From Pseudomonas pisciculturae (GTDB lineage: Bacteria > Pseudomonadota > Gammaproteobacteria > Pseudomonadales > Pseudomonadaceae): a stretch of DNA of 64,000 nucleotides. Within the stretch, counting starts at the first letter, position 1. Each line of letters begins with the position of its first letter. A program made the position numbers and the translations under genes. Of this stretch, positions 27,770 through 36,070 are shown in pieces. Below the pieces are notes generated by a model. That model did no database searches, was not told the origin of the DNA, and was given only the letters and a program-made list of their open reading frames with translations. The stretch spans positions 744,001-808,000 of the forward strand of contig NZ_JACVZE010000001.1 in NCBI RefSeq assembly GCF_015461805.1, written 5' to 3'.

Positions 27770-28668
27770 TAGACTGTGTTCGGCTTGGGAGCGGGCGCAG
27801 GCTGCACCGCCGTCTTGCGCCCCAACATCACTGTCCCAATCACCCCACACGCAAACACCCAAGTAATCGGCTCGATATGTTCCCCAAAGAACAACGCCGA
27901 AAACGCGATGGTGAAAAAGATCTGCAACAGCTGAATCTGACTGACCCGCGCAATCCCGCCCATGGCCAACCCTGCATACCAGGCGAAGAACCCCAAAAAC
28001 TGCGAGAACAGCGACACATAGCCAAACGCCCACCAGGCGCGCATCGAAACCGCGCCCTGATGCTGCGCCGCCAGGTACCACACCGGGCCGATCAGCAGCG
28101 GCGTCGACAGCACCAGCGCCCAGCAGATCACTTGCCAGCCGCCCATTTCCTTGGCCAAGCGGCCGCCTTCGGCATACCCCAGGCCACCCACGGCAATCGC
28201 GCCGAGCATCAACAAATCGCCCGCCTGGATACTGCCGGCGCCAGTGATCAACGCATAACTCAACACCAACCCGCTGCCCAACGCCGCGCAGGCCCAAAAG
28301 GCTTTCGATGGCCGCTCATGGGACAACCACGCCGCATACAGCGCCACGCACAGCGGTTGCAGGCCGTTGACCAGCGCGCCATGGGACGCCGGCAAGGTCT
28401 GCATGGCCCAGGCCGATAACACCGGAAAACCGAGGATCACGCCCGCGATCACCAGGCACAGCCCGCGTACCTGACGCCAGGTCGGCCATTGCTCACGGCG
28501 CCACAGCAACAGCAGCGCTGCCGGAACCGCCGCGAACAACGCACGGCCCAGGCCGTTGAGCAATGGGTGGATTTCCTGCACCACGATGCGGGTGAAGGGC
28601 AGGGTCAGGCTGAAGATGATGACGCCCAACAGGCCGAGGGCCATGCCGGTGTTTTCGCGCGAGCTCAT
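27769..28668 (-). CDS. EamA/DMT-family transporter
   Basis: 299 residues with ten hydrophobic helices in two EamA repeats (GLLGVIIFSLTLPFTRIVV...; GDLLMLGAIAVGGLGYAEGG...). Ends with a Pro/Ala/Lys-rich tail. Probable exporter of an amino acid or metabolite; substrate unknown. Start ATG at 28668 taken because it begins a normal DMT N-terminus; a TTG 17 codons earlier also exists and no convincing RBS decides between them. Confidence 0.82.
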   Translation of the reverse strand: MSSRENTGMALGLLGVIIFSLTLPFTRIVVQEIHPLLNGLGRALFAAVPAALLLLWRREQWPTWRQVRGLCLVIAGVILGFPVLSAWAMQTLPASHGALVNGLQPLCVALYAAWLSHERPSKAFWACAALGSGLVLSYALITGAGSIQAGDLLMLGAIAVGGLGYAEGGRLAKEMGGWQVICWALVLSTPLLIGPVWYLAAQHQGAVSMRAWWAFGYVSLFSQFLGFFAWYAGLAMGGIARVSQIQLLQIFFTIAFSALFFGEHIEPITWVFACGVIGTVMLGRKTAVQPAPAPKPNTV

Positions 28669-28790
28669 GGAGGTGGACCGAAATTCAGAGGGCTTCAAGG
28701 AAAGCCCATCTAGCCACAACCCCCTTAGATTGCGGGCCTACAGCTGAGTGCGGATTTATCCGTACAGTTGACTCCGGTGGGCGCGGGTTT

Positions 28791-28879
28791 GTGTGGGCGC
28801 CGGGCTTGCCCGCGATAGCATCACCTCGGTTTTACGGATGTACCGAGGTGCCTGCATCGCAGGCAAGCCAGCTCCCACT
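28791..28879. repeat. REP pair (class GTGGGAGCTGGCTTGC, diverged left arm)
   Basis: Left arm GTGTGGGCGCCGGGCTTGCC and right arm GCAAGCCAGCTCCCAC are inverted and share the inner CACCTCGG/CCGAGGTG stem; the left arm has diverged. Confidence 0.8.
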
Positions 28880-28892
28880 GAGGATTGTGGAT

Positions 28893-29765
28893 TTATCGCA
28901 GTAATGTTTTCAGCTGCTCTATCCCCGCTTCGCTCAGTGGGAATACCGGTAGCCGAGGGTCACCCACCTCCAACCCGGTCAAACGCAAACCCGCCTTGAT
29001 CGTCGCCGGCAACCCGCCCTTGAGAATGAACTCCAGCAACGGTAATTGGCGATAAAACAATGCCCGAGCCTCTGTCAGGTCATTGGCCAAAACTGCGTCG
29101 TACAGCGCCAGGTTGAGCTGTGGGATCAAGTTCGGCGCCGCCGTGCACCAGCCCTTGGCACCCGCTGCAAATGCTTCCAGCGCCAGAGGGTTGCAGCCGT
29201 TGTAGAACGGTACGTCGGTCTGGTGATGCAGCCGGTGCATGCGCTGAATATCCCCGGTGCTTTCCTTGACCATGGTCACGTTGGCGACGTGCTTGATGAT
29301 GCGCAGGATCAAGTCCACCGACATGTCCGTGCCACTGGTGGCCGGGTTGTTGTAGAGCATGATCGGCACACCGATGCTGTCACCGATTGCGGCATAGTGG
29401 GCGAGGATTTCCGCTTCGCTGAGCTTCCAGTAAGAGGCCGGCAGCACCATCACCGCATCGGCGCCGTTGGCCTCGGCATAGCGTGCGCGGCGCACGGCTT
29501 TGGTGGTGGTGAGGTCTGACACGCTGACGATGGTCGGCACGCGCCGGGCGATCTTGGCCAGGCTGTAGGCGCTGACTTCATCCCACTCTGCATCGCTCAA
29601 ATACGCGCCTTCGCCGGTGCTGCCCAGGGGCGCGATGGCGTGTACGCCGCTGGCGATCAAGCGGTCGATGGAGCGGCCCAGGGCGTCGAGGTCAATGCGC
29701 GAGCCGTCGGCGCTGAATGGGGTAATGGTGTAGCCGATGATGCCGTGAATGGTGGGGCTGGACAT
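28893..29765 (-). CDS. DapA/NAL-superfamily Schiff-base lyase
   Basis: 290-residue class I aldolase. Schiff-base Lys167 in TMVKESTGD, Tyr138 in MLYNNPA and the carboxylate-binding loop LGSTGEGAY (Ser49-Thr50, usually Thr-Thr in DapA) are present. Members include dihydrodipicolinate synthase, N-acetylneuraminate lyase and keto-deoxy sugar acid lyases. Position beside a class II aldolase-like gene and a divergent XRE-cupin regulator argues for a catabolic aldolase rather than lysine synthesis. ATG 29765 chosen (GGAG 8 bases upstream). Starts 27 bases downstream of the aldolase-like gene, same operon. Confidence 0.85.
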   Translation of the reverse strand: MSSPTIHGIIGYTITPFSADGSRIDLDALGRSIDRLIASGVHAIAPLGSTGEGAYLSDAEWDEVSAYSLAKIARRVPTIVSVSDLTTTKAVRRARYAEANGADAVMVLPASYWKLSEAEILAHYAAIGDSIGVPIMLYNNPATSGTDMSVDLILRIIKHVANVTMVKESTGDIQRMHRLHHQTDVPFYNGCNPLALEAFAAGAKGWCTAAPNLIPQLNLALYDAVLANDLTEARALFYRQLPLLEFILKGGLPATIKAGLRLTGLEVGDPRLPVFPLSEAGIEQLKTLLR

Positions 29766-29792
29766 GGGAATTCTCCGCTCGAAAAAGGGCAA

Positions 29793-30575
29793 TCAGTTCA
29801 GGCAGTCGGCGTGTTTACGCAGGTTCTGCCGGGCGTAGTAGTTGAACGCGGCGCCATGGCGCTTGGGCCGGGAGATCCAGTCATGGGCCTCGCGCCCCAG
29901 TTCCGGCAGGATCGGCTTGATGGTGCCGGCCGCCATCGCCAGCAACTGCAACTTGGCGGCGCGCTCAATCAATTGCGCGATCACGCAGGCTTCCTCGATG
30001 CTTGCCCCGGTGCTCAGTTGGCCGTGGTGCGAAAGCAGGATCGCGCGCTTGGCCCCCAAGGCTTCGGTGATGATTTCGCCTTCTTCATTGCCCACCGGTA
30101 CCCCCGGCCAGGCCTCCAGGAATGCACAGTCTTCGTACAGCGGGCACAGGTCCATATGGGACACCTGCAGCGGCACTTCGAGCATCGACAGCGCGGCGAT
30201 GTGCGTCGGGTGCGTGTGAATGATGCAGTTCACATCTGGTCGCCCACGGTACACCCAACTGTGAAAACGGTTGGCCGGGTTGGGAATGCCATGGCCTTCC
30301 AGCACTTCAAGATCCTCGTTCACCAGCAGCAGGTTGCTGGCAGTGATCTCGTCAAAGCCCAGGCCCAATTGCTGGGTGTAGTAAGTACCCTGTTCAGGCC
30401 CGCGTGCGGTGATTTGCCCGGCCAGGCCGGAGTCGTGACCCTTTTCGAACAGGATGCGGCATGTGAGCGCCAGCTTTTGGCGGTCGGTCCACGTATTATC
30501 CGCCAGGGTGTTTTGCATCTGGCTCAGTGCTTGCTTGACCAGTTGGTCTTTGGGGAGTGCTAATGTCTTGGCCAT
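29793..30575 (-). CDS. Class II aldolase/adducin-family protein
   Basis: 260 residues with the metal site of the FucA/AraD fold: His120, His122 and (or) His125 in IIHTHPTHIAAL and the third His in LLSHHGQLS. In the segment NPANRFHSWVYRGRPD the position of the catalytic Glu of fuculose-1-phosphate aldolase (SSEWRFH) is Ala101, so standard retro-aldol chemistry by that residue is not expected; a decarboxylase, hydrolase or other role is possible. First gene of a two-gene minus-strand operon with the DapA-like lyase, divergent from the XRE-cupin regulator. Confidence 0.82.
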   Translation of the reverse strand: MAKTLALPKDQLVKQALSQMQNTLADNTWTDRQKLALTCRILFEKGHDSGLAGQITARGPEQGTYYTQQLGLGFDEITASNLLLVNEDLEVLEGHGIPNPANRFHSWVYRGRPDVNCIIHTHPTHIAALSMLEVPLQVSHMDLCPLYEDCAFLEAWPGVPVGNEEGEIITEALGAKRAILLSHHGQLSTGASIEEACVIAQLIERAAKLQLLAMAAGTIKPILPELGREAHDWISRPKRHGAAFNYYARQNLRKHADCLN

Positions 30576-30599
30576 ATCGGGTGCCCTTGGTGACTTCAG

Positions 30600-30635
30600 A
30601 TGACACTAAAGATGCTATATGACACAAAGTGTCAT
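30600..30635. promoter_or_regulatory. Predicted operator between aldolase operon and XRE-cupin regulator
   Basis: Perfect palindrome ATGACACAAAGTGTCAT at 30619-30635, with a half-site ATGACAC 19 bases to the left at 30600-30606. It lies midway between the two divergent start codons, the expected place for the XRE-cupin regulator to bind. Confidence 0.65.
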
Positions 30636-30680
30636 TAGCAAGCACAGCCCATCGTTTTCTGCATGGATTAACCGCTGCAC

Positions 30681-31208
30681 ATGTCTATCCGTTTGAAATT
30701 ACTAAGAAAAAAACTTGGCGTGACGCTTGAGGCCCTGGCTGAAAAATCCGGGATGACCAAGAGTTACCTGTCCAAGGTCGAGCGCGGGCTCAACACGCCG
30801 TCGATTGCTGCCGCGCTGAAATTGGCGAAGGCGTTGAATGTGAAGGTCGAAGAGTTGTTCAGCGAAGACAGCGTCAGCCTCGACAGCTACAGCCTGGTGC
30901 GCAGCCACGAGCGGCCGGACACCTCACCGGGTTACGCGGTGCTGGCCCATCAGGTCAGTGAACGCAGCCTGCTGCCATTCATCATTTACCCGCCGGCGGA
31001 GTTCACCGACAAGACCTTCAAGGAGCACGTTGGGGAAGAGTTTTTGTTCGTGCATGAAGGCCAGGTGGAAGTGGATTTCATGAATGAGCGGGTGATTCTG
31101 GAGCGCGGTGATGCACTGCACTTCAATGCGCAGAAGCCCCATCGGCTGCGGTCGGTAGGGCCGGTGCAGGCGCAGTTGTTGGTGGTGGTGCACAGCACTG
31201 AAGAGTGA
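30681..31208 (+). CDS. XRE-family regulator with C-terminal cupin domain
   Basis: 175 residues: an N-terminal Cro/CI HTH (LRKKLGVTLEALAEKSGMTKSYLSKVERG) and a cupin_2 ligand domain (EEFLFVHEGQVEVDF, LERGDALHFNAQKPHRL). Divergent from the aldolase-like/DapA-like operon, with a palindrome between, so it likely senses a substrate or product of that pathway. Followed by a REP pair. Similar proteins in Pseudomonas control amine, amino-acid or sugar-acid catabolism. Confidence 0.88.
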   Translation: MSIRLKLLRKKLGVTLEALAEKSGMTKSYLSKVERGLNTPSIAAALKLAKALNVKVEELFSEDSVSLDSYSLVRSHERPDTSPGYAVLAHQVSERSLLPFIIYPPAEFTDKTFKEHVGEEFLFVHEGQVEVDFMNERVILERGDALHFNAQKPHRLRSVGPVQAQLLVVVHSTEE

Positions 31209-31236
31209 CCGCGATAGCTATTTGAAATGCTATTTA

Positions 31237-31326
31237 ATGTGGGAGCTGGCTTGCCTGCGAAAGCGGTGGGTCAGCTTGCTCATTTGCCACTGACCCACCG
31301 CTTTCGCAGGCAAGCCAGCTCCCACA
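31237..31326. repeat. REP pair (class GTGGGAGCTGGCTTGC)
   Basis: Nearly perfect 37-bp inverted arms starting with ATGTGGGAGCTGGCTTGCC; separates the XRE-cupin gene from the convergent DUF4917 gene. Confidence 0.92.
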
Positions 31327-31349
31327 GTTGATCTGCTTTGTTCTGCAGA

Positions 31350-32366
31350 TTAGCGTTCGACCGGGACGGACAGTGCAGGGTTGCCCAGCGCATGAGTACG
31401 CGCCGCAAAGAACCTCAGCTCAACTCCCGTGCCGTCGAACAACTGCGAATACCGCCGCTTCTGCTGGCGTATAAACCCATCACTGCGCCCCGACACCGAG
31501 ATCGCTAGGGTGGTCAGTTTGGCCTGGCGAATGGCGTCCACCAGATGTTTATCCTGCGTCCCCAAGTCATGGCCGAACACGCACAAGGCCCCTTCATGAC
31601 TCAGCAACTGCTCATAACAAAACGACAAGTAATCCGAACTGCGGATGGTCTTGAGCTTCTCTTCAACCTTGCCCTCGCTGACGAACAGCGGCACATCGTC
31701 CAAGGTCTTGATCGTGTTGTTGATGGCAAAGCTGCTGAGCAAGGTGCTGTCGGTGGACGGCAGTTTGCGTGCGGTGCCGTCCAGGTTACGCACCAGGTGC
31801 AGGCCGCCATGCAGGTAGAGGATGCGCGACGCTTGGGTATGGGTGTTGCGCAGGTCAAAACTGGCGTCGGCGCTGCGGAACAGGTCGTCGATGCCAGGCA
31901 CGTGCAGGATCGCCCAATAGTTGAGCAAATCGTAGTTGCTGGTGAAGACGGTGGGGTAGCTCGCCAGTTCAGCGTTGATCGTTGCCAGGGTCGACGGTTG
32001 CACCAGGCGCCACGGGATATGCACGCCGTGGATGGTGTTGATCAATGCCTCCTTGATTGCGTAGTAGCGATTGCGCGGTGCGGCTGAGCTGACGGCCAGG
32101 GCCTTGTTGACCCGGCTGGTGGTTTTCAGCGCGCCCAAGGCCTGCTCGAAACTACGGGTTTGCAGGGCGTCGAACACGCTGAGTTCGGATTGGCTCAGGG
32201 GCTTTTCTTCGACGGTGCGGGCGTTTTCGAACAGCGAGTCGTAGGCAAAGTCTTCCCAGATCGTACGGCTGGCGCCGTTGCCGATCAGAATCCCGCTGAA
32301 GTCGATGGCACTGCGCAGTGCGCTCCAGTCTTCAAGGTGGGCGTCAATATCCTGGAAATCCTTCAT
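31350..32366 (-). CDS. DUF4917 protein with SIR2-like fold features
   Basis: 338 residues, cytosolic, no signal or TM. Three stretches resemble SIR2-type NAD-binding proteins: LIGNGAS (27-33), FTSNYDLLNYW (Asn144, Asp146) and LYLHGGLHL (His186), followed by VFGHDLGTQDKHLVDAI, comparable to the late GxSxxD segment. I recall this family as DUF4917 with unknown function. SIR2-like domains act as deacylases or as NADases in anti-phage systems, but no defence partner gene is adjacent. Single gene between a REP pair and an Fe-alcohol dehydrogenase gene. Function is not claimed. Confidence 0.75.
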   Translation of the reverse strand: MKDFQDIDAHLEDWSALRSAIDFSGILIGNGASRTIWEDFAYDSLFENARTVEEKPLSQSELSVFDALQTRSFEQALGALKTTSRVNKALAVSSAAPRNRYYAIKEALINTIHGVHIPWRLVQPSTLATINAELASYPTVFTSNYDLLNYWAILHVPGIDDLFRSADASFDLRNTHTQASRILYLHGGLHLVRNLDGTARKLPSTDSTLLSSFAINNTIKTLDDVPLFVSEGKVEEKLKTIRSSDYLSFCYEQLLSHEGALCVFGHDLGTQDKHLVDAIRQAKLTTLAISVSGRSDGFIRQQKRRYSQLFDGTGVELRFFAARTHALGNPALSVPVER

Positions 32367-32491
32367 CGCGGTGGGTCTACTCGAAATCGGCTGGTCGGTG
32401 ACTTTATCACGGGTAGGCGTTGATCCTGATCAAGATGGCGTAGGCAGGCGAGGGCGATGCTGTAGGCATAAACGTTATCCGAGGATTCGCC

Positions 32492-33640
32492 ATGAGCAGC
32501 ACTTTCTTCATTCCCGCCGTCAACATCATGGGCACCGATTGCCTCGACGAAGCCATGACCGCCATTCGTAACTACGGTTTTCGCAAGGCGCTGATCGTCA
32601 CCGACGCCGGGTTGGCCAAGGTAGGCGTGGCCGGCATGGTCGCCGAGAAACTCGCGATGCAAGACATCGATTCGGTGATCTACGACGGCGCCAAGCCCAA
32701 CCCCAATGTGGACAATGTGGAGAAAGGCCTGGCGTTATTGCAGCAAAGCGCCTGTGATTTCGTAGTGTCCCTGGGTGGCGGCTCGCCCCATGACTGCGCC
32801 AAGGGCATCGCCCTGTGTGCCACCAACGGCGGGCGTATCGGCGACTATGAAGGCGTCGACCAGTCCAGCAAACCGCAATTGCCCTTGGTGGCTATTAACA
32901 CCACCGCCGGTACCGCCAGCGAGATGACCCGCTTCTGCATCATCACCGACGAAACCCGCCACGTGAAAATGGCCATCGTCGACCGTAACGTTACGCCGCT
33001 GCTGTCGGTCAACGACCCCTCGTTGATGGTTGGCATGCCTAAGGGCCTGACCGCTGCCACCGGCATGGACGCCCTGACCCACGCCATCGAAGCGTACGTG
33101 TCCACCGCCGCCACGCCGATTACCGACGCCTGCGCTATCAAGGCCATAGAATTGATCAGCGCCAACCTGCGCCTGGCCGTGCGCGATGGCAGCGACAAGA
33201 TCGCGCGGGAAAACATGGCTTACGCGCAGTTCCTCGCCGGCATGGCGTTCAACAATGCCTCCCTGGGTTTTGTGCACGCCATGGCCCACCAGCTTGGCGG
33301 TTTTTACGACCTGCCTCACGGCGTATGCAACGCGGTGTTGCTGCCCCATGTGCAAAGCTTCAATGCCAGCGTCAGCGCCAAACGCCTGAGCGACGTAGCC
33401 CGCGCGCTGGGCGCCGAGATCAAGGGCAGCACCGACGAGGAGGGGGCCCAAGCGGCCATCGCTGCCATTCGCAGCCTGGCCCACGACGTTGAAATCCCGG
33501 CGGGGTTGCGTGAGCTGGGGGCCAAGTTGCAGGACATTCCGTTGCTGGCCACCAATGCGCTGAAGGATGCGTGTGGGCTGACTAACCCACGGCGGGCGGA
33601 TCAGCGTCAGATTGAGGAGATTTTTCGTAACGCTTTCTAA
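32492..33640 (+). CDS. Iron-containing alcohol dehydrogenase (YiaY-like)
   Basis: 382-residue group III alcohol dehydrogenase. NAD(P) motif [22 protein letters not shown] and the metal ligands in [12 protein letters not shown] and [22 protein letters not shown] are intact. Reduces short aldehydes or oxidises alcohols (ethanol, 1,2-propanediol and others in relatives). The ATG has GAGG about 10 bases upstream. Single gene followed by an inverted repeat. Close to YiaY/ErcA-type enzymes; the physiological substrate is not readable. Confidence 0.9.
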   Translation: MSSTFFIPAVNIMGTDCLDEAMTAIRNYGFRKALIVTDAGLAKVGVAGMVAEKLAMQDIDSVIYDGAKPNPNVDNVEKGLALLQQSACDFVVSLGGGSPHDCAKGIALCATNGGRIGDYEGVDQSSKPQLPLVAINTTAGTASEMTRFCIITDETRHVKMAIVDRNVTPLLSVNDPSLMVGMPKGLTAATGMDALTHAIEAYVSTAATPITDACAIKAIELISANLRLAVRDGSDKIARENMAYAQFLAGMAFNNASLGFVHAMAHQLGGFYDLPHGVCNAVLLPHVQSFNASVSAKRLSDVARALGAEIKGSTDEEGAQAAIAAIRSLAHDVEIPAGLRELGAKLQDIPLLATNALKDACGLTNPRRADQRQIEEIFRNAF

Positions 33641-33732
33641 AAGGGGCAGTCACCAGCGGCAAGCGTTAAGCTACAAGGCGAACTGCGTTCAACTTGAGCT
33701 TGAAGTGTGCGGCTTGCCGCTGAGGTCCCCTT
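33641..33732. repeat. REP-like inverted repeat (AGCGGCAAGC class)
   Basis: Arms AGCGGCAAGC (33654-33663) and GCTTGCCGCT (33712-33721), extended by AAGGGG and CCCCTT at the outer ends. A different REP family from the others in the window; fills the gap between adh and the next gene. Confidence 0.7.
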
Positions 33733-34407
33733 ATGAGAGTTCTGTTATTCGGCGCCACCGGCATGGTCGGCCAAGGCGTGCTGCGTGAGTGCCTGCGGGC
33801 CGCCGACGTGCAGGAAGTGGTCGCCGTCGGCCGCACGCCGTTGACCCAGGAGCATGGCAAGCTGCATCAGGTATTGCACAGCGACATGCTGGATTTCCAA
33901 CCCCTGGAAAACCTGCTGCAAGGCTTCGACGCCTGCTTCTTCTGCCTCGGCGTTTCGTCGGCGGGCATGAGCGAAACCAAGTACATCCACCTCACCTACG
34001 ACCTCACTCTGGTGGCCGCCAGCACCCTGGCGCGGCTCAATCCGCAGATGACGTTTATCTATGTGTCCGGCGCCGGTACCGACAGTTCCGAGGCGGGCAA
34101 GTCGATGTGGGCGCGGGTCAAGGGCAAGACCGAGAACGCCTTGTTGCGCCTGCCGTTCAAGGCGGTGTATCTGTTTCGGCCGGGGGTGATTCAGCCATTG
34201 CATGGCGTGCGCTCGAAGACGCCGGTGTATCAGGCGTTTTATTCGACGCTGGGGCCTTTGCTGTCATTCGTGCGTCGGGTTAAACCAAGCTGGGTGGTGA
34301 GTACCGAGACCGTGGGCCGGGCGATGTTGCAGGCGGTCAGCCATGGCGCACCACAGCCGGTGGTGGAGCAGGCTGAGATCAACCGCTTGGCCAGCGAGCG
34401 TCACTGA
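33733..34407 (+). CDS. NAD(P)-binding Rossmann protein (YbjT/epimerase-like)
   Basis: 224 residues beginning MRVLLFGATGMVGQGVLREC, an extended-SDR dinucleotide fold; later FIYVSGAGTDSSEAGKSMWA and VYLFRPGVIQPLHG. The usual YxxxK is replaced by a SGAGTD...KGKTE context as in atypical SDRs of this type. Role unknown, perhaps a reductase or NADP sensor. Its stop TGA overlaps the ATG of the CoA-transferase remnant. Confidence 0.8.
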   Translation: MRVLLFGATGMVGQGVLRECLRAADVQEVVAVGRTPLTQEHGKLHQVLHSDMLDFQPLENLLQGFDACFFCLGVSSAGMSETKYIHLTYDLTLVAASTLARLNPQMTFIYVSGAGTDSSEAGKSMWARVKGKTENALLRLPFKAVYLFRPGVIQPLHGVRSKTPVYQAFYSTLGPLLSFVRRVKPSWVVSTETVGRAMLQAVSHGAPQPVVEQAEINRLASERH

Positions 34408-34493
34408 TGCTGCACACGGACGACATCCTCGGCAGCCTTGGCCTCACCGGCGCCGACATTCAACGCTTGAAAACCTCGGGAGTGGTGCAGTGA
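34407..34493 (+). pseudogene. 3' remnant of a CaiB/BaiF CoA-transferase gene
   Basis: A 28-codon frame reading HTDDILGSLGLTGADIQRLK and ending TSGVVQ-stop. This is the usual C-terminus of CaiB/BaiF family CoA transferases (HTDxVLxELGxxxxDIxxLxxxGVV). The rest of the gene, normally about 380 codons, is absent; the upstream neighbour is an unrelated Rossmann-fold gene whose stop touches it. The lyase start GTG overlaps its TGA, the remains of a translationally coupled pair. Whether the peptide is made is unknown. Confidence 0.65.
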
Positions 34494-35431
34494 TCAACGA
34501 TTATTGCGATGCCTTGATCGTGCAGGAAGTGTCCCCGCGCGACGGCCTGCAGATCGAACCGACGTGGGTCGAAACCGTCGATAAGATCGCACTGATCGAC
34601 CAGCTTTCCCTCGCCGGTTTTTCGCGGATCGAAGCCGGTTCGTTCGTCTCGCCCAAGGCTATCCCGGCCTTGCGCGATGGCGAACAAGTCTTCCAGGGCA
34701 TCCAGCGCAAGCCGGGTGTGATCTACGTGGCGCTGATCCCCAACCTCAAGGGCGCCCAGCGCGCCATCGAGTCTCGCGCCGATGAATTGAACCTGGTGAT
34801 GTCGGCCAGCCAGACCCACAACCTGGCCAATATGCGCATGCGGTGCGAGGCGTCGTTGGCGGCGTTTGGCGATATCGTCAGCTTTGCCACCGACCATCCC
34901 GTGCGCCTCAACGCCAGCATCGCCACCACCTTCGGCTGCCCGTTCGAGGGCAAGGTCGATGAAGACCGTGTGCTGCAAATCGTTGAGGCTTATCAAGCGC
35001 TGGGCATTCAAGGCATCAGCTTGGCCGACACCACCGGCATGGCCAACCCGCGTCAAGTGGGGCGCCTGGTCAAGCGGGTGTTGGAACGCGTATCCGCCAG
35101 CGATCTGACCCTGCATTTTCATAACACCCGTGGTTTGGGTTTGTGCAACGTGCTGGCCGCTTATGAAGCGGGCGCCCGACGTTTTGATGCGGCACTCGGT
35201 GGCCTGGGCGGCTGCCCGTTTGCGCCTGGGGCGTCGGGCAATATCTGCACCGAAGACTTGGTGAACCTGTGCGAAGAAATCGGCATTCCTACCGGCATCG
35301 ACCTGCCGCACTTGTTGCAAATGTCCCGGCGTTTGCCGGCGTTGCTGGGCCATGATTTGCCCGGCCAAGTCGCCAAGGCCGGGCGTAATTGCGACCTGCA
35401 TCCACCGCCGGCGTACATCGCCACGCTGTAA
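34490..35431 (+). CDS. Hydroxymethylglutaryl-CoA lyase-type enzyme
   Basis: 313 residues. HMG-CoA lyase cleaves HMG-CoA to acetyl-CoA and acetoacetate at the end of leucine catabolism. Motifs seen: EVSPRDGLQIEP (Arg and Asp of the active site), HFHNTRGLGLCN (metal His pair) and GGLGGCPFAPGASGNICTED with the catalytic Cys. Start GTG 34490 with GGGAG upstream; the long in-frame extension to 34343 has no protein-like character. The gene stands outside a leucine-degradation cluster and behind a CoA-transferase remnant, so it is probably the paralogue that acts on another 3-hydroxy-3-methyl acyl-CoA. Confidence 0.85.
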   Translation: MINDYCDALIVQEVSPRDGLQIEPTWVETVDKIALIDQLSLAGFSRIEAGSFVSPKAIPALRDGEQVFQGIQRKPGVIYVALIPNLKGAQRAIESRADELNLVMSASQTHNLANMRMRCEASLAAFGDIVSFATDHPVRLNASIATTFGCPFEGKVDEDRVLQIVEAYQALGIQGISLADTTGMANPRQVGRLVKRVLERVSASDLTLHFHNTRGLGLCNVLAAYEAGARRFDAALGGLGGCPFAPGASGNICTEDLVNLCEEIGIPTGIDLPHLLQMSRRLPALLGHDLPGQVAKAGRNCDLHPPPAYIATL

Positions 35432-35512
35432 CACGACACCAGACTATGGCTTGGGCGCGGCGTTGTTGCTGTGGGCCTGCCGCAAAAACTGCGCACCCTC
35501 GATAAGGGTTGA

Positions 35513-36001
35513 TCAACCCGTCGTCGCCAGGGCGGGGTGCGGTGCGGCGCTGAACTGAATCAACGCCACGCCGCCGATCAACAATAACGCCCCCAACACG
35601 CGGGGCGTTGTCAGTTGGCGCTCCACTAGGCCGAACAGGCCAAAGTGGTCCAGCAGCAGCGAAGCGAGAATTTGCCCGGCCATGGCCAAGGCAATAAACC
35701 CCGACGCTCCCAGCTTGGGCAGCAGCATCAACGCCAGGGAAATAAAGCAAACACCAAACGCGCCCCCGGCCCACATCCACAATGGTGCCTTGCTGATAAA
35801 GGCCAGGCTCGGCAATGGCAACCGCAGCGCGACAATCACCGGTAGTAATACGATGATGCTCACCAGCAGTGACGCGAGGGTGGCCCACAAAGGGTGCCCA
35901 AGCCCGCGCCCCAGATTAGCGTTGATCGCACTTTGAAACGGCACGACGGCCCCGGCAATGACTGCCAACGCTAATAAGCCAGCCCAGTGCAATGAAGTCA
36001 T
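35513..36001 (-). CDS. DMT-family YdcZ (DUF606) membrane protein
   Basis: 162 residues and five hydrophobic helices, the half-size DMT protein of the YdcZ family: MTSLHWAGLLALAVIAGAVV, QSAINANLGRGLGHPLWATL and LGAYG-like LGASGFIALAMAGQILASLLLDHFGLFG. Likely works as a dimer; substrate unknown. Divergent from a LysR gene 70 bases away, which may control it. Confidence 0.85.
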   Translation of the reverse strand: MTSLHWAGLLALAVIAGAVVPFQSAINANLGRGLGHPLWATLASLLVSIIVLLPVIVALRLPLPSLAFISKAPLWMWAGGAFGVCFISLALMLLPKLGASGFIALAMAGQILASLLLDHFGLFGLVERQLTTPRVLGALLLIGGVALIQFSAAPHPALATTG

Positions 36002-36070
36002 ATCGAAATCTCCCAGAGGTTTTGCTGGACTCTAGGGTATTCGTCGCGCAAATTTAAATTCCAAGTTCGT

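Noticed and set aside
34343..34489. In-frame N-terminal extension of the HMG-CoA lyase
   Set aside because: The residues (Arg, His, Trp-rich) are not protein-like and lie over the end of the previous gene and the CoA-transferase remnant; GTG 34490 has a good RBS.
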